Positions 8,162 through 17,170 of a stretch of 64,000 bases of DNA are shown here, piece after piece. Location: the NCBI GenBank assembly GCA_031553045.1, contig JAVBLZ010000006.1:558001-622000 (forward strand), written 5' to 3'. The notes under the pieces were generated by a model. It was not told the origin of the DNA and searched no databases. It saw nothing but the letters and a program-made list of their open reading frames with translations. Both the position numbers and the translations under genes were made by a program. Position 1 is the first letter of the stretch, and each line of letters opens with the position of its first letter. This DNA comes from CALXQW01 sp031553045. GTDB taxonomy: Bacteria; Verrucomicrobiota; Verrucomicrobiia; Opitutales; Intestinicryptomonadaceae.

Positions 8162-8926
8162 TTAGATATTCAAATTTTTAATAAGAATATCATGAAGCTC
8201 TTTTGTGCAGGCAACAACCAAGCCTTTTTTGCCGTAATTTGTACCGCCATACCAATCGCTAAAATGTGCGCCAGCACCTTTTAAAATGGGCAAAATTGGA
8301 TATAAGTCCCAAACTTCAAGTCTGGCGTCTAACATGGCGTGCGCCAAGCCTCTTGCCAAAAGCATATATCCAAAACAATCACCCCAACTGCGAAATATTG
8401 CCGCCTGTTTTACAACGTTGCGGAAGTTTTCAGCATTGTAATCTTTTTCTGCATGGCGATTGTCTGAAGTTAAAATTGTAGAGCCTTCAAGCGTTTTATG
8501 GTCTGAAATTTTTACTGATTCGCCGTTGAATATGCAGCTCACATTATCGCCAATGCAACGCTGTTTTAATATGGGTTGGTCTATCAAGCCCAGAATCGGT
8601 TCGCCATTTTTCAAAAGCGCAATTATAGTGCCAAAAAGCGGAACACCTGTTATGAAAGATTTTGTACCGTCGATGGGGTCTATCACCCATACATACTCGG
8701 CACTTTCATTTTCCTTACCAAACTCTTCGCCGATTATACCGTGAGTCGGAAATTTTTCCTTAATCAATTTACGCAAAAGCAGTTCCGTATTCCTGTCGAT
8801 TTCTGTAACAGGAGACTTGTCGGCTTTAAGCACTACGGCGTTGTTTTTGTCAAAAGACTCCGCAATATACGCCCCGCTTTTGTCGGCAAGTTCAGAAATA
8901 AAATCCTTGAAAACTCTCATATCCAT
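8162..8926 (-). CDS. Inositol monophosphatase-family phosphatase (histidinol-phosphatase HisN-like)
   Basis: A 254-residue protein with the full metal-binding set of the family: G-E-E-F-G, then W-V-I-D-P-I-D-G-T-K-S-F with the D-P-I-D-G-T core, and W-D-L-Y-P-I-L-P-I at the C-terminal end. The K-S-F-I-T-G-V-P-L-F-G extension of the signature is closer to the histidinol-phosphatase/HisN branch than to eukaryotic inositol phosphatases. The enzyme would remove phosphate from a small metabolite with Mg2+; the exact substrate cannot be read from sequence and no his genes are nearby. It is transcribed divergently from the exonuclease gene, with 38 bp between starts. Confidence 0.8.
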   Translation of the reverse strand: MDMRVFKDFISELADKSGAYIAESFDKNNAVVLKADKSPVTEIDRNTELLLRKLIKEKFPTHGIIGEEFGKENESAEYVWVIDPIDGTKSFITGVPLFGTIIALLKNGEPILGLIDQPILKQRCIGDNVSCIFNGESVKISDHKTLEGSTILTSDNRHAEKDYNAENFRNVVKQAAIFRSWGDCFGYMLLARGLAHAMLDARLEVWDLYPILPILKGAGAHFSDWYGGTNYGKKGLVVACTKELHDILIKNLNI

Positions 8927-8964
8927 AACATTTATATATTTCAGATGCCTTTTGAAACTTCAAG

Positions 8965-9612
8965 ATGAAAATCTCCACACCAATATTTGTAATAGACTTT
9001 GAAGGCTCCGAATCATGCGGAGTTGTAGAATTTGGCGTGGTTGAAATTTGCAATATGCAAATTGTGAATGCCAAAACCGCCATATGTGCGCCAAAAAAAG
9101 ATATATCTAAAAAGGATGCCTTGTTTTTTGGTATAGATACCCACAGAGCTTCAAAAGAATCTTCTTTTACGGAACATCTTGAATACTTTGCCCTGCTCAG
9201 AAAACGTGGAATCTTTGCCGCACACAACGCCGCAACTGAGAAAAATCTGCTTAATTCATACTCCCCCATTGCGCCCTCAAGCCCAGATTTTTTGAATGGC
9301 ATGAGGCTCGTAAACACTTGGTCGCCTTGGCTGGACACAATGGTGTTGGCAAAAAATGTTTATACAAATTTGCAAAGTTTGAAGCTTTCAGACGTGATAA
9401 TTTTTTTAAATTTGAAAGATAAGTTAGACGCCCTTGCCTTGCAGCACTGCCCGCCAGACAGACGTAAATGGCACTGTGCGCTTTATGACGCTTTAGCGAG
9501 TGCGCTGATAATAACTTACACGGCGTCTTTGCCCAGCTTTGAAAGCATGACTCTGGAGTGGCTCGCAAAATTTTCTGGCGTGAAAGATTCCGGTCAAGAC
9601 AGATTTTTTTAA
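8965..9612 (+). CDS. 3'-5' exonuclease of the DnaQ/DEDD superfamily
   Basis: A 215-residue protein with an exonuclease fold. Exo I is V-I-D-F-E-G-S (D10 and E12), Exo II is A-A-H-N-A-A-T-E-K-N-L (Glu where Asp is more usual), and Exo III is W-H-C-A-L-Y-D-A-L-A, which gives the His and Asp of the DEDDh class. There are no polymerase, helicase or GIY-YIG domains, so it is a stand-alone nuclease that could act on DNA or RNA ends. Neighbours give no functional hint: the phosphatase gene is divergent and the DevB-like gene starts 39 bp downstream. Confidence 0.75.
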   Translation: MKISTPIFVIDFEGSESCGVVEFGVVEICNMQIVNAKTAICAPKKDISKKDALFFGIDTHRASKESSFTEHLEYFALLRKRGIFAAHNAATEKNLLNSYSPIAPSSPDFLNGMRLVNTWSPWLDTMVLAKNVYTNLQSLKLSDVIIFLNLKDKLDALALQHCPPDRRKWHCALYDALASALIITYTASLPSFESMTLEWLAKFSGVKDSGQDRFF

Positions 9613-9651
9613 ATTGAAAAAAATAAACTAAACTGAAAGATTACTTTGATT

Positions 9652-10590
9652 ATGAAAAACAGACATCTGCTTTTTACCCTTTTATTGGCTTTTTCTAGCG
9701 CTCATCTTTTTTCGGAAGATAAAAATATTGTGGCGTGCCAAGGTACAATTATGCCTCTGCAAAAAATATCTCGGCTTTCCGCAGGAAGCCCTATGGGGAC
9801 GCCCGCCGTCATTAGCGAATTAAATGTGGTCAAGGGGCAAACGGTAAAAGAGGGAAACATTATTGCCGTAATAAAAGGTGAAAAAAAAGCGACCTCTTCA
9901 CTGGAACGTGCAAGAGCCGCAATTGAAGTTGCAGGGGCAAATATGGAGCTTAAAATTTTGCAGCAAAAAAATATGATTGCAGACCTTGAGGGCACTTTTG
10001 CACAAAATCAAAAAGTCTTGATTGAAAAAGACCCGCCCCGCCGAGAGAAAGAACAAATTGAGTATGAACAAGAAACTTTGCTGCGCCACATAGAGCAGGC
10101 AAAAGCCATGTTGCCTTTGGTAGAAAAAACTCAGGCAGCCCTCGTTGAAGAAGCCAGACGCGCATGTGATGAAGCTTCTACTTATTATGACAGTTTTATT
10201 ATACACTCCCCAATAAACGGTAAAGTTTTGGATGTGCACGCAAAAATTGGCGAGCTTGAACCGCAGGAAGGTATCTGCGAAATTGCCGACACCTCTGAAA
10301 TGTATGTGGATGCCGAAGTTTATTTCAGCGACATAATGAAAATTAAAATTGGAGACTCCGCCGAGATTCTTTCAGACGCCATAAAATCAAAAGTATTCAA
10401 AGGCGCTGTGGTTGAAATTTCAAAACAGGTTAAGCAAAATTCTATCCTCACCAACGACCCAAGCCAATATACGGATTCTAAAGTGATAATGGTAAAAATT
10501 AAGGTTGAAAATGCCGAAGGCTTGGACGCTTTGATTTCTAGTCAGGTGAATGTGAGAATTTTTACCTCCACCAATGTCAAAGCACAGTAA
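9652..10590 (+). CDS. DevB/HlyD-family periplasmic adaptor of an ABC exporter
   Basis: From the ATG at 9652 this is 312 residues with a signal peptide (K-N-R-H then a hydrophobic stretch to about residue 20). It has the adaptor layout: a first biotinyl-lipoyl half near 50-75, a long alpha-helical hairpin at about 80-180 rich in Glu, Gln and Lys, a second lipoyl half with S-P-I-N-G-K-V-L at about 188, and a beta-barrel. This matches DevB-type membrane fusion proteins that link an inner-membrane ABC permease to an outer-membrane channel. It overlaps the DevC-like permease gene by 17 bp, so the two are translationally coupled. No DevA-type ATPase follows. Confidence 0.8.
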   Translation: MKNRHLLFTLLLAFSSAHLFSEDKNIVACQGTIMPLQKISRLSAGSPMGTPAVISELNVVKGQTVKEGNIIAVIKGEKKATSSLERARAAIEVAGANMELKILQQKNMIADLEGTFAQNQKVLIEKDPPRREKEQIEYEQETLLRHIEQAKAMLPLVEKTQAALVEEARRACDEASTYYDSFIIHSPINGKVLDVHAKIGELEPQEGICEIADTSEMYVDAEVYFSDIMKIKIGDSAEILSDAIKSKVFKGAVVEISKQVKQNSILTNDPSQYTDSKVIMVKIKVENAEGLDALISSQVNVRIFTSTNVKAQ

Positions 10591-11764
10591 ACCGCTTTAC
10601 GAGAAGATTTTTCCTCTCGGCATTCCGCTAGCTTGGCTGCAACTTACCAGCGAGCGCAAGCGTTTCTTTGTGGCAATAGCGGGTATCACTTTTGCGGTTA
10701 CAATGATGCTGTTTCAGATGGGTCTGCAAGGGGCGCTTTTCAAGCAGGTTGTCGCACCAATCACGCTTTTAAACGGCGATGTTTTTTTGATTGGCACAAA
10801 CTATGAATATTTTGGCGTGGGAAGAGGCATGCCCGCCGTGCGTCTGCATCAGGCAATGCAGTGTGAAGATGTGGATTTTGTAGCCCCCATAAAACTTTCC
10901 ACAATGTCTTTTAAAAATGTGGAAAGCGGCAGGGAAAGGGACATTTTTGTAATTGCCTACGACCCCGCAAAAAAGGTTTTCACGTCTGAAGACATCAACA
11001 AAAGTCAGGACGCCATTAAGAAAAACGGCTCTGTACTTTTTGACAGGCTATCAAGAGAACAGTACGGCGACATAGAAAAATTGTTTGCCGAAAAAGGCAA
11101 TCTACATACGGAACTTTCAGGCAAAATGGCAAGCATAGAGGGACTGGTCGAAATAGGCCCGACATTTGCCGCCGACGGAAATGTGTTGATGAGCATTTCC
11201 ACCTTCAACGCAATATGGCCGGATATGCCAAAAAACGTCATAAACGTAGGCGTAATCAAGCTTAAAGACCCTAAAAAAGCCGAAGAAGTACGCACATATC
11301 TTAGGGGGGTGTATCCGCAAGACACAATAGTAATGACCAAAGAAGAATTCATCGCCAGCGAGAAAGAGTATTGGGCGGTACGTACCCCAATAGGTTTTGT
11401 GATAGGCGCTTCAATGGCGGTTGCGATATTCGTGGGGGCTGTCATTGTGTATCAAATTTTATATACGGACGTTACAGACCACATCCCTGAGTACGCCACT
11501 TTAAAAGCTATAGGCTTTGATGACAAATTTTTCATCTGGATAATTCTGCAAGAATCTATGATACTTTCCTTGCTGGGCTTTATACCGGGGGCACTGCTAG
11601 CGCAAGTACTCTACAAGCTTACTAGAGACATTGCCAATATGCCAACGTATATGGATTTTATGAACTTGATAATCGTATTTGTACTTTCCGTTTCCATGTG
11701 CGTATTTGCGGGTCTTCTTGCCACAAGAAAACTGCGTAACGCCAACCCTGCGGACATATTTTAG
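10574..11764 (+). CDS. DevC-family ABC exporter permease (FtsX-like)
   Basis: A 396-residue membrane protein with an N-terminal helix (A-I-A-G-I-T-F-A-V-T-M-M-L), a large periplasmic domain at about 55-270 and three C-terminal helices at about 275-385. This is the MacB/FtsX-like layout. The opening P-L-A-W-L-Q-L-T-S-E-R-K-R and the motif A-T-L-K-A-I-G-F-D are typical of DevC permeases, which work with DevB and the ATPase DevA to export glycolipids or other substrates. The partner ATPase gene is not adjacent; the only complete ABC ATPase in the window is MlaF at 13730, which belongs to a different transporter class. Confidence 0.8.
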   Translation: MSKHSKPLYEKIFPLGIPLAWLQLTSERKRFFVAIAGITFAVTMMLFQMGLQGALFKQVVAPITLLNGDVFLIGTNYEYFGVGRGMPAVRLHQAMQCEDVDFVAPIKLSTMSFKNVESGRERDIFVIAYDPAKKVFTSEDINKSQDAIKKNGSVLFDRLSREQYGDIEKLFAEKGNLHTELSGKMASIEGLVEIGPTFAADGNVLMSISTFNAIWPDMPKNVINVGVIKLKDPKKAEEVRTYLRGVYPQDTIVMTKEEFIASEKEYWAVRTPIGFVIGASMAVAIFVGAVIVYQILYTDVTDHIPEYATLKAIGFDDKFFIWIILQESMILSLLGFIPGALLAQVLYKLTRDIANMPTYMDFMNLIIVFVLSVSMCVFAGLLATRKLRNANPADIF

Positions 11765-11843
11765 GTCTTGACTATTCTTAAAAGAATAAAAGGCTTTCTT
11801 ACTGTAAAAATAATCATAAAAATTTTTTGTTAAATATATTTAT

Positions 11844-12581
11844 ATGTCAAAAAAATCTCCAAAATTAAGTTGGTGCAAAGCCAAGCTCGGCAAAGATCTT
11901 AACTGGTGGGTTGTTGAAACCAGCGATAAAGTAAATTGGGACATAGACGGCCTTAGCGTCATTGATCCAAAGCAGATGGACCACATGGTTGAAACCCTCT
12001 TGAGCCTTAAAGAATACGGGCTGAATTTGTCTTTGGTTGAAGAAGCGTTTTTCACCTTTGCGATAGACTCAAAAATTTCCTCCGACACGGTAAAACTTGT
12101 GCGTACAAAAGATTCTATTTTTGACAATGATGAGCCGCTCTTTTTGCTCTCCGACAATCTGGAAGAAGAACGCTCTCCGTATGCGGAATTTTTAGACCAC
12201 ATAACCCTTTTGCAGGTCAAAATGCTCAATGACTACTTTGACTTTGAAGTGCCTATCACCATTGAAGACCTTGAAGAACAGGTCAGAGACAAATATCAGA
12301 ATGACTATATGGAAGGCAAAGCCATACACGTTTTCTCTGAAGTAATGGACATTCTGGAATATGCGCCCGAAGGCTACTCTTTTGAAAGCGATGATGACGA
12401 TTCTCAGAAAGCTTCAAGCGGTGAAGAAAAATACGACGATATTGAAGAACTTCCTGAAGATGATGAGAATATAGAGGAAGACGACACAATGCACTGGGAA
12501 GATGAAGACGACGACGAAGCTGAAGCCCCCTTTGAAGAAGAAGGCTACTCCATCGACGAAGATGATGACGACAGGCTTTAA
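11844..12581 (+). CDS. Unknown protein with a very acidic C-terminal tail
   Basis: I do not recognise this 245-residue family. It has no signal peptide and no membrane segment. Residues 1 to about 175 look globular, with a Trp-rich start (L-S-W-C-K, L-N-W-W-V-V, V-N-W-D-I). Residues 180-245 form a low-complexity tail dominated by Asp and Glu, with runs such as S-D-D-D-D-S and E-D-E-D-D-D-E-A-E. It lies 79 bp after devC and ends 3 bp before mlaE, so it is probably the first gene of the Mla operon. A link with lipid transport is possible from position only. Confidence 0.6.
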   Translation: MSKKSPKLSWCKAKLGKDLNWWVVETSDKVNWDIDGLSVIDPKQMDHMVETLLSLKEYGLNLSLVEEAFFTFAIDSKISSDTVKLVRTKDSIFDNDEPLFLLSDNLEEERSPYAEFLDHITLLQVKMLNDYFDFEVPITIEDLEEQVRDKYQNDYMEGKAIHVFSEVMDILEYAPEGYSFESDDDDSQKASSGEEKYDDIEELPEDDENIEEDDTMHWEDEDDDEAEAPFEEEGYSIDEDDDDRL

Positions 12582-12584
12582 AAT

Positions 12585-13733
12585 TTGAATTCCAAAGGCA
12601 AAGAGAATAGTGAAATAACGGCGCTGGCGTCTTTAGAGAATAGCGGCGATGTTGCGACTCTTGCCATAAGTGGGGACTGGCTTATTGCAAATGCCCGCAC
12701 ACCTATTGCAGAAATACTTTCAGGCATTGAAAGTTCGGCAAATTCTCTTGCTTTTGAATGTTCAAAATTGGGCAAATATGATTCGGCATTGATTTGTCTG
12801 CTTTTGCGCTGTTATGAAGTTTGCCAGAAAAAAAATGTTAATATAAATTTTGACTCTTTGCCAGAAGGCCCGCGCAAATTGCTGCAACTGGCGGCGGCGG
12901 TGCCATCAAATGAAGGCGCAAAGCGTAAAGACAAAAAATTAAATTGGGTCGGAAATATTGGCGAATCTACAATAACCTCGTTCTCAAATTTTGGAGAACA
13001 GCTCTCTTTTATCGGAGAATTTGTCATAACCTTAGGCAAATTTTTGAGAGGCAAGGCAAGATATCTAATTTCAGACTTTTGGGTTGCCGTTCAAAGGGCA
13101 GGCCCAAGCGCATTCTGGATTGTATCTATGATAAGCTTTTTGGTGGGTCTTATTTTGGCTTTCGTAGGCGCAGTTCAGCTTGCAAAATACGGTTCAGAAA
13201 TCTTTGTTGCAGACCTTGTAGGTATTGCAATGGTGCGTGAAATGGGCGCAATAATGGTGGGCGTTGTCATGAGCGGCAGAACGGGCGCCGCCTTTGCGGC
13301 AGAACTCGGCAGCATGAAAGTTAATGAAGAAATAGACGCCTTTGAAACCTTCGGCATAAGCCCAATGGAATTTTTGGTGATGCCAAGAGTTGTTGCGCTG
13401 GTCTGCGTTTTTCCCCTTCTTACTATATTTGGGAATTTGATGGGTATATTTGGCGGCATGGTCATAGGCATAGGTCTTTTTGATTTGAATTTTGACCAAT
13501 ATTTCTTGCGTACCGTTGCATCTCTTACATTGACGCAATGCGCAACTGGCGTTGGCAAGAGTGTGGTATTTGGCATAGTGGTTGCAATGATTGGCTGTAT
13601 GAAGGGCATCAAGTGTGGAAACAGCGCTTCCGCCGTAGGTCTGGCAACAACTTCAAGCGTGGTTACAAGCATCACTTTAATAATTGTTATAGACGCAATT
13701 TTTGCCGTAGCATTTAGCATATTTGGAATATGA
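12585..13733 (+). CDS. mlaE: MlaE-family lipid ABC transporter permease with N-terminal STAS-like domain
   Basis: A 382-residue protein. Residues 10-105 resemble a STAS domain (V-A-T-L-A-I-S-G-D-W-L, then S-L-A-F-E-C-S-K-L), as seen in the longer MlaE relatives. Residues 125-382 are the MlaE permease with five or six helices and the conserved M-V-R-E-M-G-A-I-M-V-G-V-V-M-S-G-R-T-G-A-A-F-A and E-E-I-D-A-F segments. MlaE moves phospholipids between inner membrane and periplasmic MlaD. The start is a TTG at 12585, 3 bp after the upstream stop; no in-frame ATG lies before the STAS-like region, so TTG is preferred. The 3' end overlaps mlaF by 4 bp. Confidence 0.9.
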   Translation: MNSKGKENSEITALASLENSGDVATLAISGDWLIANARTPIAEILSGIESSANSLAFECSKLGKYDSALICLLLRCYEVCQKKNVNINFDSLPEGPRKLLQLAAAVPSNEGAKRKDKKLNWVGNIGESTITSFSNFGEQLSFIGEFVITLGKFLRGKARYLISDFWVAVQRAGPSAFWIVSMISFLVGLILAFVGAVQLAKYGSEIFVADLVGIAMVREMGAIMVGVVMSGRTGAAFAAELGSMKVNEEIDAFETFGISPMEFLVMPRVVALVCVFPLLTIFGNLMGIFGGMVIGIGLFDLNFDQYFLRTVASLTLTQCATGVGKSVVFGIVVAMIGCMKGIKCGNSASAVGLATTSSVVTSITLIIVIDAIFAVAFSIFGI

Positions 13734-14512
13734 GTTCACAAAATCCACAGACAGTAAAAGACGCAATCACCATAGAAAATCTTACTATGGGATACGGCAG
13801 TTATATTGTCATGAATGACCTCAACTTCAGCGTAAAAGAAAAGGAAATTTTTGTGATAATGGGCGGTAGCGGTTGCGGCAAGAGCACTCTGCTTAAAAAT
13901 ATGATAGGCCTGCTTAATCCGCCCAAAGGCAAAATCCTATACGGAAACAAAGATTTTACAAAAGCTGACGACGAAGAAAAAAAATCTATACGCAGGACTT
14001 TCGGCGTCATGTACCAAAGCGGCGCATTGTGGAGCTCTATGACTCTTGCCGAAAACGTTGCCTTGCCCTTGAAGCAATTTACAAATCTCAAGCAAAATGA
14101 CATTGACGAGCTTGTAAACCTGAAGCTGGCTTTTGTCGGTCTGCGCGGTTTTGGAGACTTTTATCCTTCTGAAATTAGCGGCGGTATGCGCAAGCGTGCC
14201 GGCTTGGCAAGGGCAATAGCACTAGACCCCACCATTTTATTTTTTGACGAACCAAGTGCGGGTCTAGACCCAATTTCTAGTTTCAGGCTGGACGAACTTA
14301 TTATAGAGATGAGGGATTCTTTGGGCGCAACAGTCGTGGTTGTTACGCATGAATTGGCTAGCATACACTCGATAGCCGACAGGGCAATTTTCTTGGACGC
14401 AAAGACAAAAACTCAAGCACAGGTCGGCACAATGGCGGAGCTTTCAGACTCCGATAACGATACTGTCAGAATATTCTTAAACAGGGGCATAGACCCCAGA
14501 ACGAAAAAATAA
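13730..14512 (+). CDS. mlaF: MlaF-family ABC transporter ATP-binding protein
   Basis: The 260-residue ATPase subunit has Walker A G-G-S-G-C-G-K-S-T at 45-53, the Q-loop Y-Q-S-G-A-L-W, signature E-I-S-G-G-M-R-K-R-A-G-L-A-R-A, Walker B T-I-L-F-F-D-E-P-S-A-G-L-D-P and H-loop V-V-V-T-H-E-L. The S-G-G-M-R-K-R variant of the signature is typical of MlaF and its relatives. It powers lipid movement through MlaE at the cytoplasmic face. ATGA overlap with mlaE and a 1-bp gap to mlaD show a tightly coupled operon. Confidence 0.93.
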   Translation: MSSQNPQTVKDAITIENLTMGYGSYIVMNDLNFSVKEKEIFVIMGGSGCGKSTLLKNMIGLLNPPKGKILYGNKDFTKADDEEKKSIRRTFGVMYQSGALWSSMTLAENVALPLKQFTNLKQNDIDELVNLKLAFVGLRGFGDFYPSEISGGMRKRAGLARAIALDPTILFFDEPSAGLDPISSFRLDELIIEMRDSLGATVVVVTHELASIHSIADRAIFLDAKTKTQAQVGTMAELSDSDNDTVRIFLNRGIDPRTKK

Positions 14513-14513
14513 C

Positions 14514-15527
14514 ATGGGCAAAAGTTCAAATCCTGTAATGATAGGCGCATTTGTATTAACGGCAGTTGCGATTACCGTAATATCCATAATGCTCTTGGGC
14601 GGCGCAAAACTCTTTGAGCAAAAAGATATGTTTGTATCATACTTCAGCGAAACCACAAACGGTCTGGATATAGGCGCACCCGTAAAGTATAAGGGCGTAA
14701 AAGTGGGCAAAGTTGAAGACATACGACTGCGCATATATAATCACGATTTGCGAGATTCTACTGTAAAAGTTATATACTCTATAGACATCAACGCTTTGCG
14801 CCGCAAAACAGGCAATACAAACCTGCCTTTGCAAAATGCTTCGGAAATTACGGAAAGACAAATCCGTGAGGGTCTGCGTGCAAAGTTAAACTATCAAAGC
14901 ATTGTTACGGGAATGCTGTATATAGAGTTGGATTATCTTGCAGAAGCCAATCAGGCATACACTACACACTCCGACGAATTTTCCGAGTATAAGGAAATCC
15001 CAGTCGCCCTATCGGGTCTTTCAGAAATGGGCAAAACCTTTGAGAAAGTGCTAAACAATATTGCACAGATAGATTTTAGTCAGATAGCGCAAAACGCAAA
15101 CAAACTTCTGCTCGATGTTGATAATCAGGTAATGAGCCTTGACGTAAAACAAATCAATGAAAAGGCGATCATAACTTTAAACAACCTAAACAAGGTTTTG
15201 GAAGACCCAAAAATTACCCACTCCATAGAAAATCTGGACAAGCTTTTGGCAGACACCAGAAAGCTTGTCGCCGATGTTGACGTCGCAGTGGGCGATGTTT
15301 CAAAATCTGTAAACAAACTTGCTGACGGCGCCGACGAAGTTATGGAAAATGTAAATTCTATAATTGCGCCGCAATCGCCCTTTAGATATGAGCTTGCTAT
15401 GCTTTTAAAACAGCTCTCTGAAAGTTTGTCTTCATTTAAAAACCTTGCGGAATTTATAGAACGCAACCCCAACGCATTTATTACAGGCAAAGCCGGCGAC
15501 ACAGAATCAAAATCTTCCACAAAATAA
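14514..15527 (+). CDS. mlaD: MlaD-family MCE-domain protein
   Basis: A 337-residue protein with a single N-terminal membrane anchor (P-V-M-I-G-A-F-V-L-T-A-V-A-I-T-V-I-S-I) followed by an MCE domain at about 38-130, seen as G-L-D-I-G-A-P-V-K-Y-K-G-V-K-V-G-K-V. After this comes a long, mostly helical region at about 165-310, likely coiled coil, as in the MlaD/YrbD type with extended tails. MCE proteins form hexameric lipid channels in the periplasm. It is the substrate-binding component of the MlaEFD complex encoded here. Confidence 0.92.
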   Translation: MGKSSNPVMIGAFVLTAVAITVISIMLLGGAKLFEQKDMFVSYFSETTNGLDIGAPVKYKGVKVGKVEDIRLRIYNHDLRDSTVKVIYSIDINALRRKTGNTNLPLQNASEITERQIREGLRAKLNYQSIVTGMLYIELDYLAEANQAYTTHSDEFSEYKEIPVALSGLSEMGKTFEKVLNNIAQIDFSQIAQNANKLLLDVDNQVMSLDVKQINEKAIITLNNLNKVLEDPKITHSIENLDKLLADTRKLVADVDVAVGDVSKSVNKLADGADEVMENVNSIIAPQSPFRYELAMLLKQLSESLSSFKNLAEFIERNPNAFITGKAGDTESKSSTK

Positions 15528-15542
15528 AATCAGGAACACATC

Positions 15543-16172
15543 ATGAAAAATCTCAAAATATTTTTTAGCCTTTCCCTAGCCTCCGCAACACTTCTTTTAA
15601 GCGGCTGCATTGGAGACTTTCTTTCTCCAAAGCCAGACCCAACGGCTTTTTACAGAATGTCATCACCTGCCGAACTTGCGCCCGAAGAAACATACAAATC
15701 ATCAGTAAGCGCAACAATCATGCCAATTTCAATACCTCCTTATATGGAGAGGTCTCAAATAGTAACGCTCGGAAGCGGCAACAAAGTTCAAATTGCGGAA
15801 TACAACCGTTGGGCGGAGTTGCCGGCATCCGGTATCTCAAGAATTGTTGCTGAAAATATCTCAAGGCTTTCGGGCAATTCGGAAATACTCCTCTACCCTT
15901 CAATCACCTACGACAGCAACGCTTTTTGGGTGAGGGTGTTTGTTTCAGAATGCATAGGCGCATTAGACGCCCCTCTTACATTCAGGGCAAGATGGCAGCT
16001 TATAGACACCAAAGACAAGTCTGAAATTATCACCAAAGACATTTCCAAAACTTATCCCGTGGGCTCAACTTATGACAGTTATGCCGAAGCAATCAACTTG
16101 GCGTGCCTTGATTTGTCTAAGGAAATTGCGCTGGGCTTGAAAGAATTTCAAAATAAAAAATCAAAAAAATAA
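15543..16172 (+). CDS. ABC-type transport auxiliary lipoprotein (PqiC/YmbA-like)
   Basis: A 209-residue lipoprotein with lipobox L-L-S-G-C, acylated at Cys22. The mature part has the family pattern of the auxiliary lipoprotein found with MCE transporters: F-Y-R-M-S near the start, V-S-A-T-I-M-P-I-S-I-P-P-Y-M-E-R, and N-R-W-A-E-L-P. PqiC-type lipoproteins sit in the outer membrane and dock the MCE protein channel. Its place directly after mlaD fits this role. It probably replaces the MlaA/MlaC components, which are not seen here. Confidence 0.82.
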   Translation: MKNLKIFFSLSLASATLLLSGCIGDFLSPKPDPTAFYRMSSPAELAPEETYKSSVSATIMPISIPPYMERSQIVTLGSGNKVQIAEYNRWAELPASGISRIVAENISRLSGNSEILLYPSITYDSNAFWVRVFVSECIGALDAPLTFRARWQLIDTKDKSEIITKDISKTYPVGSTYDSYAEAINLACLDLSKEIALGLKEFQNKKSKK

Positions 16173-16180
16173 TTAAATAC

Positions 16181-17086
16181 ATGAAAACAGGATTATTATT
16201 CTCGGGTCAGGGCGCACAAAGCGTCGGCATGGCAAAAAGCCTATATGAAGCAAGCGAATCGGTAAAAGCTCTCTTTAAGAAAGCCGACGACTGTCTAAAT
16301 ATGCCGCTTTCAAAATTTTGCTTTGAAGGCCCAATGGAAGAACTTACAAAGACAAGCGTCTGCCAACCTGCTCTTTATATGCATGGTATGGCTGTGCTTG
16401 AAATACTCAAAGAAAAAAATATGCTCGGCGACTTGACAAGCGCCATTGGGCTATCTTTGGGTGAACTTACCGCACACGCCGCAGCAGGCACATACAGTTT
16501 TGAAGAAGGCCTCAAAATCGTCGCCGAAAGAGGAAGGCTCATGCAGGAAGCTTGTGAGGCTTCAAACGGCGCAATGGCAAGCTTTATAGGCGGCACTCAA
16601 GAGGATGTTGAAAAATATTGCAAAGAGTTCGACGTCGATATGGCAAACCTCAACTGCCCCGGTCAGATAGTAATTTCCGGCGAGGCGGCAAAGGTCAATG
16701 CCGCCGTAGAAGCCGCACAGGCGGGCGAAGATTTTAGAATGGTAGTGCCTCTTAAAGTTGCAGGCGCATATCACAGCCGTCTCATGAAACCAGCCAGAGA
16801 CGCCTTTGAAAAATTTTTAGACACTATTGAATTTAAAACTCCAAAGCTTGCGGTATATACAAACGTAACAGGCAAGGCGGTTTCAGACCCTGCCGAAATC
16901 AAGAAGATGCTTGTAGCGCAAGTTGTTTCAGCCGTAAGGTGGGAAGATTGCCAGCGTGCAGCCGCCACCCTTGGCATTGAACAGTTTTATGAATGCGGAC
17001 CAGGCGCTGTCTTGGCAGGTTTGGGCAGGCGTATAGACTCCAATATCAAAATTAAGGCAATCGCAAATTATAAGGATTTTGAATAA
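16181..17086 (+). CDS. fabD: Malonyl-CoA:ACP transacylase
   Basis: This 301-residue protein starts L-L-F-S-G-Q-G-A-Q and contains the nucleophile elbow G-L-S-L-G-E (Leu where E. coli has His), the catalytic His in G-A-Y-H-S-R-L-M, and the family motif C-P-G-Q-I-V-I-S-G. FabD loads malonyl groups on ACP for fatty acid elongation. It is 8 bp after the auxiliary lipoprotein gene and thus probably at the end of the Mla operon. The next gene, rpsP, appears to have its own promoter. Confidence 0.95.
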   Translation: MKTGLLFSGQGAQSVGMAKSLYEASESVKALFKKADDCLNMPLSKFCFEGPMEELTKTSVCQPALYMHGMAVLEILKEKNMLGDLTSAIGLSLGELTAHAAAGTYSFEEGLKIVAERGRLMQEACEASNGAMASFIGGTQEDVEKYCKEFDVDMANLNCPGQIVISGEAAKVNAAVEAAQAGEDFRMVVPLKVAGAYHSRLMKPARDAFEKFLDTIEFKTPKLAVYTNVTGKAVSDPAEIKKMLVAQVVSAVRWEDCQRAAATLGIEQFYECGPGAVLAGLGRRIDSNIKIKAIANYKDFE

Positions 17087-17110
17087 GACTTGCTTGTCAT
17101 AAAAAAGTTG

Positions 17111-17140
17111 TTGACAAGAAGTATTCAAAGATATTCTCTC
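17111..17140 (+). promoter_or_regulatory. Candidate promoter for rpsP-trmD-rplS
   Basis: A perfect -35 hexamer TTGACA lies at 17111-17116, with TATTCT 15 bp further on as a possible but weak -10. It is in the 84-bp gap before rpsP. The -10 assignment is uncertain. Confidence 0.45.
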
Positions 17141-17170
17141 TAGCCTTTTAAATTTTAGGAATAAACAGAA

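Noticed and set aside
16463..16470. FabD nucleophile motif G-L-S-L-G-E as a defect
   Set aside because: The His to Leu change before the Ser is a variant I know from working FabD proteins; the Ser and the later His are intact.
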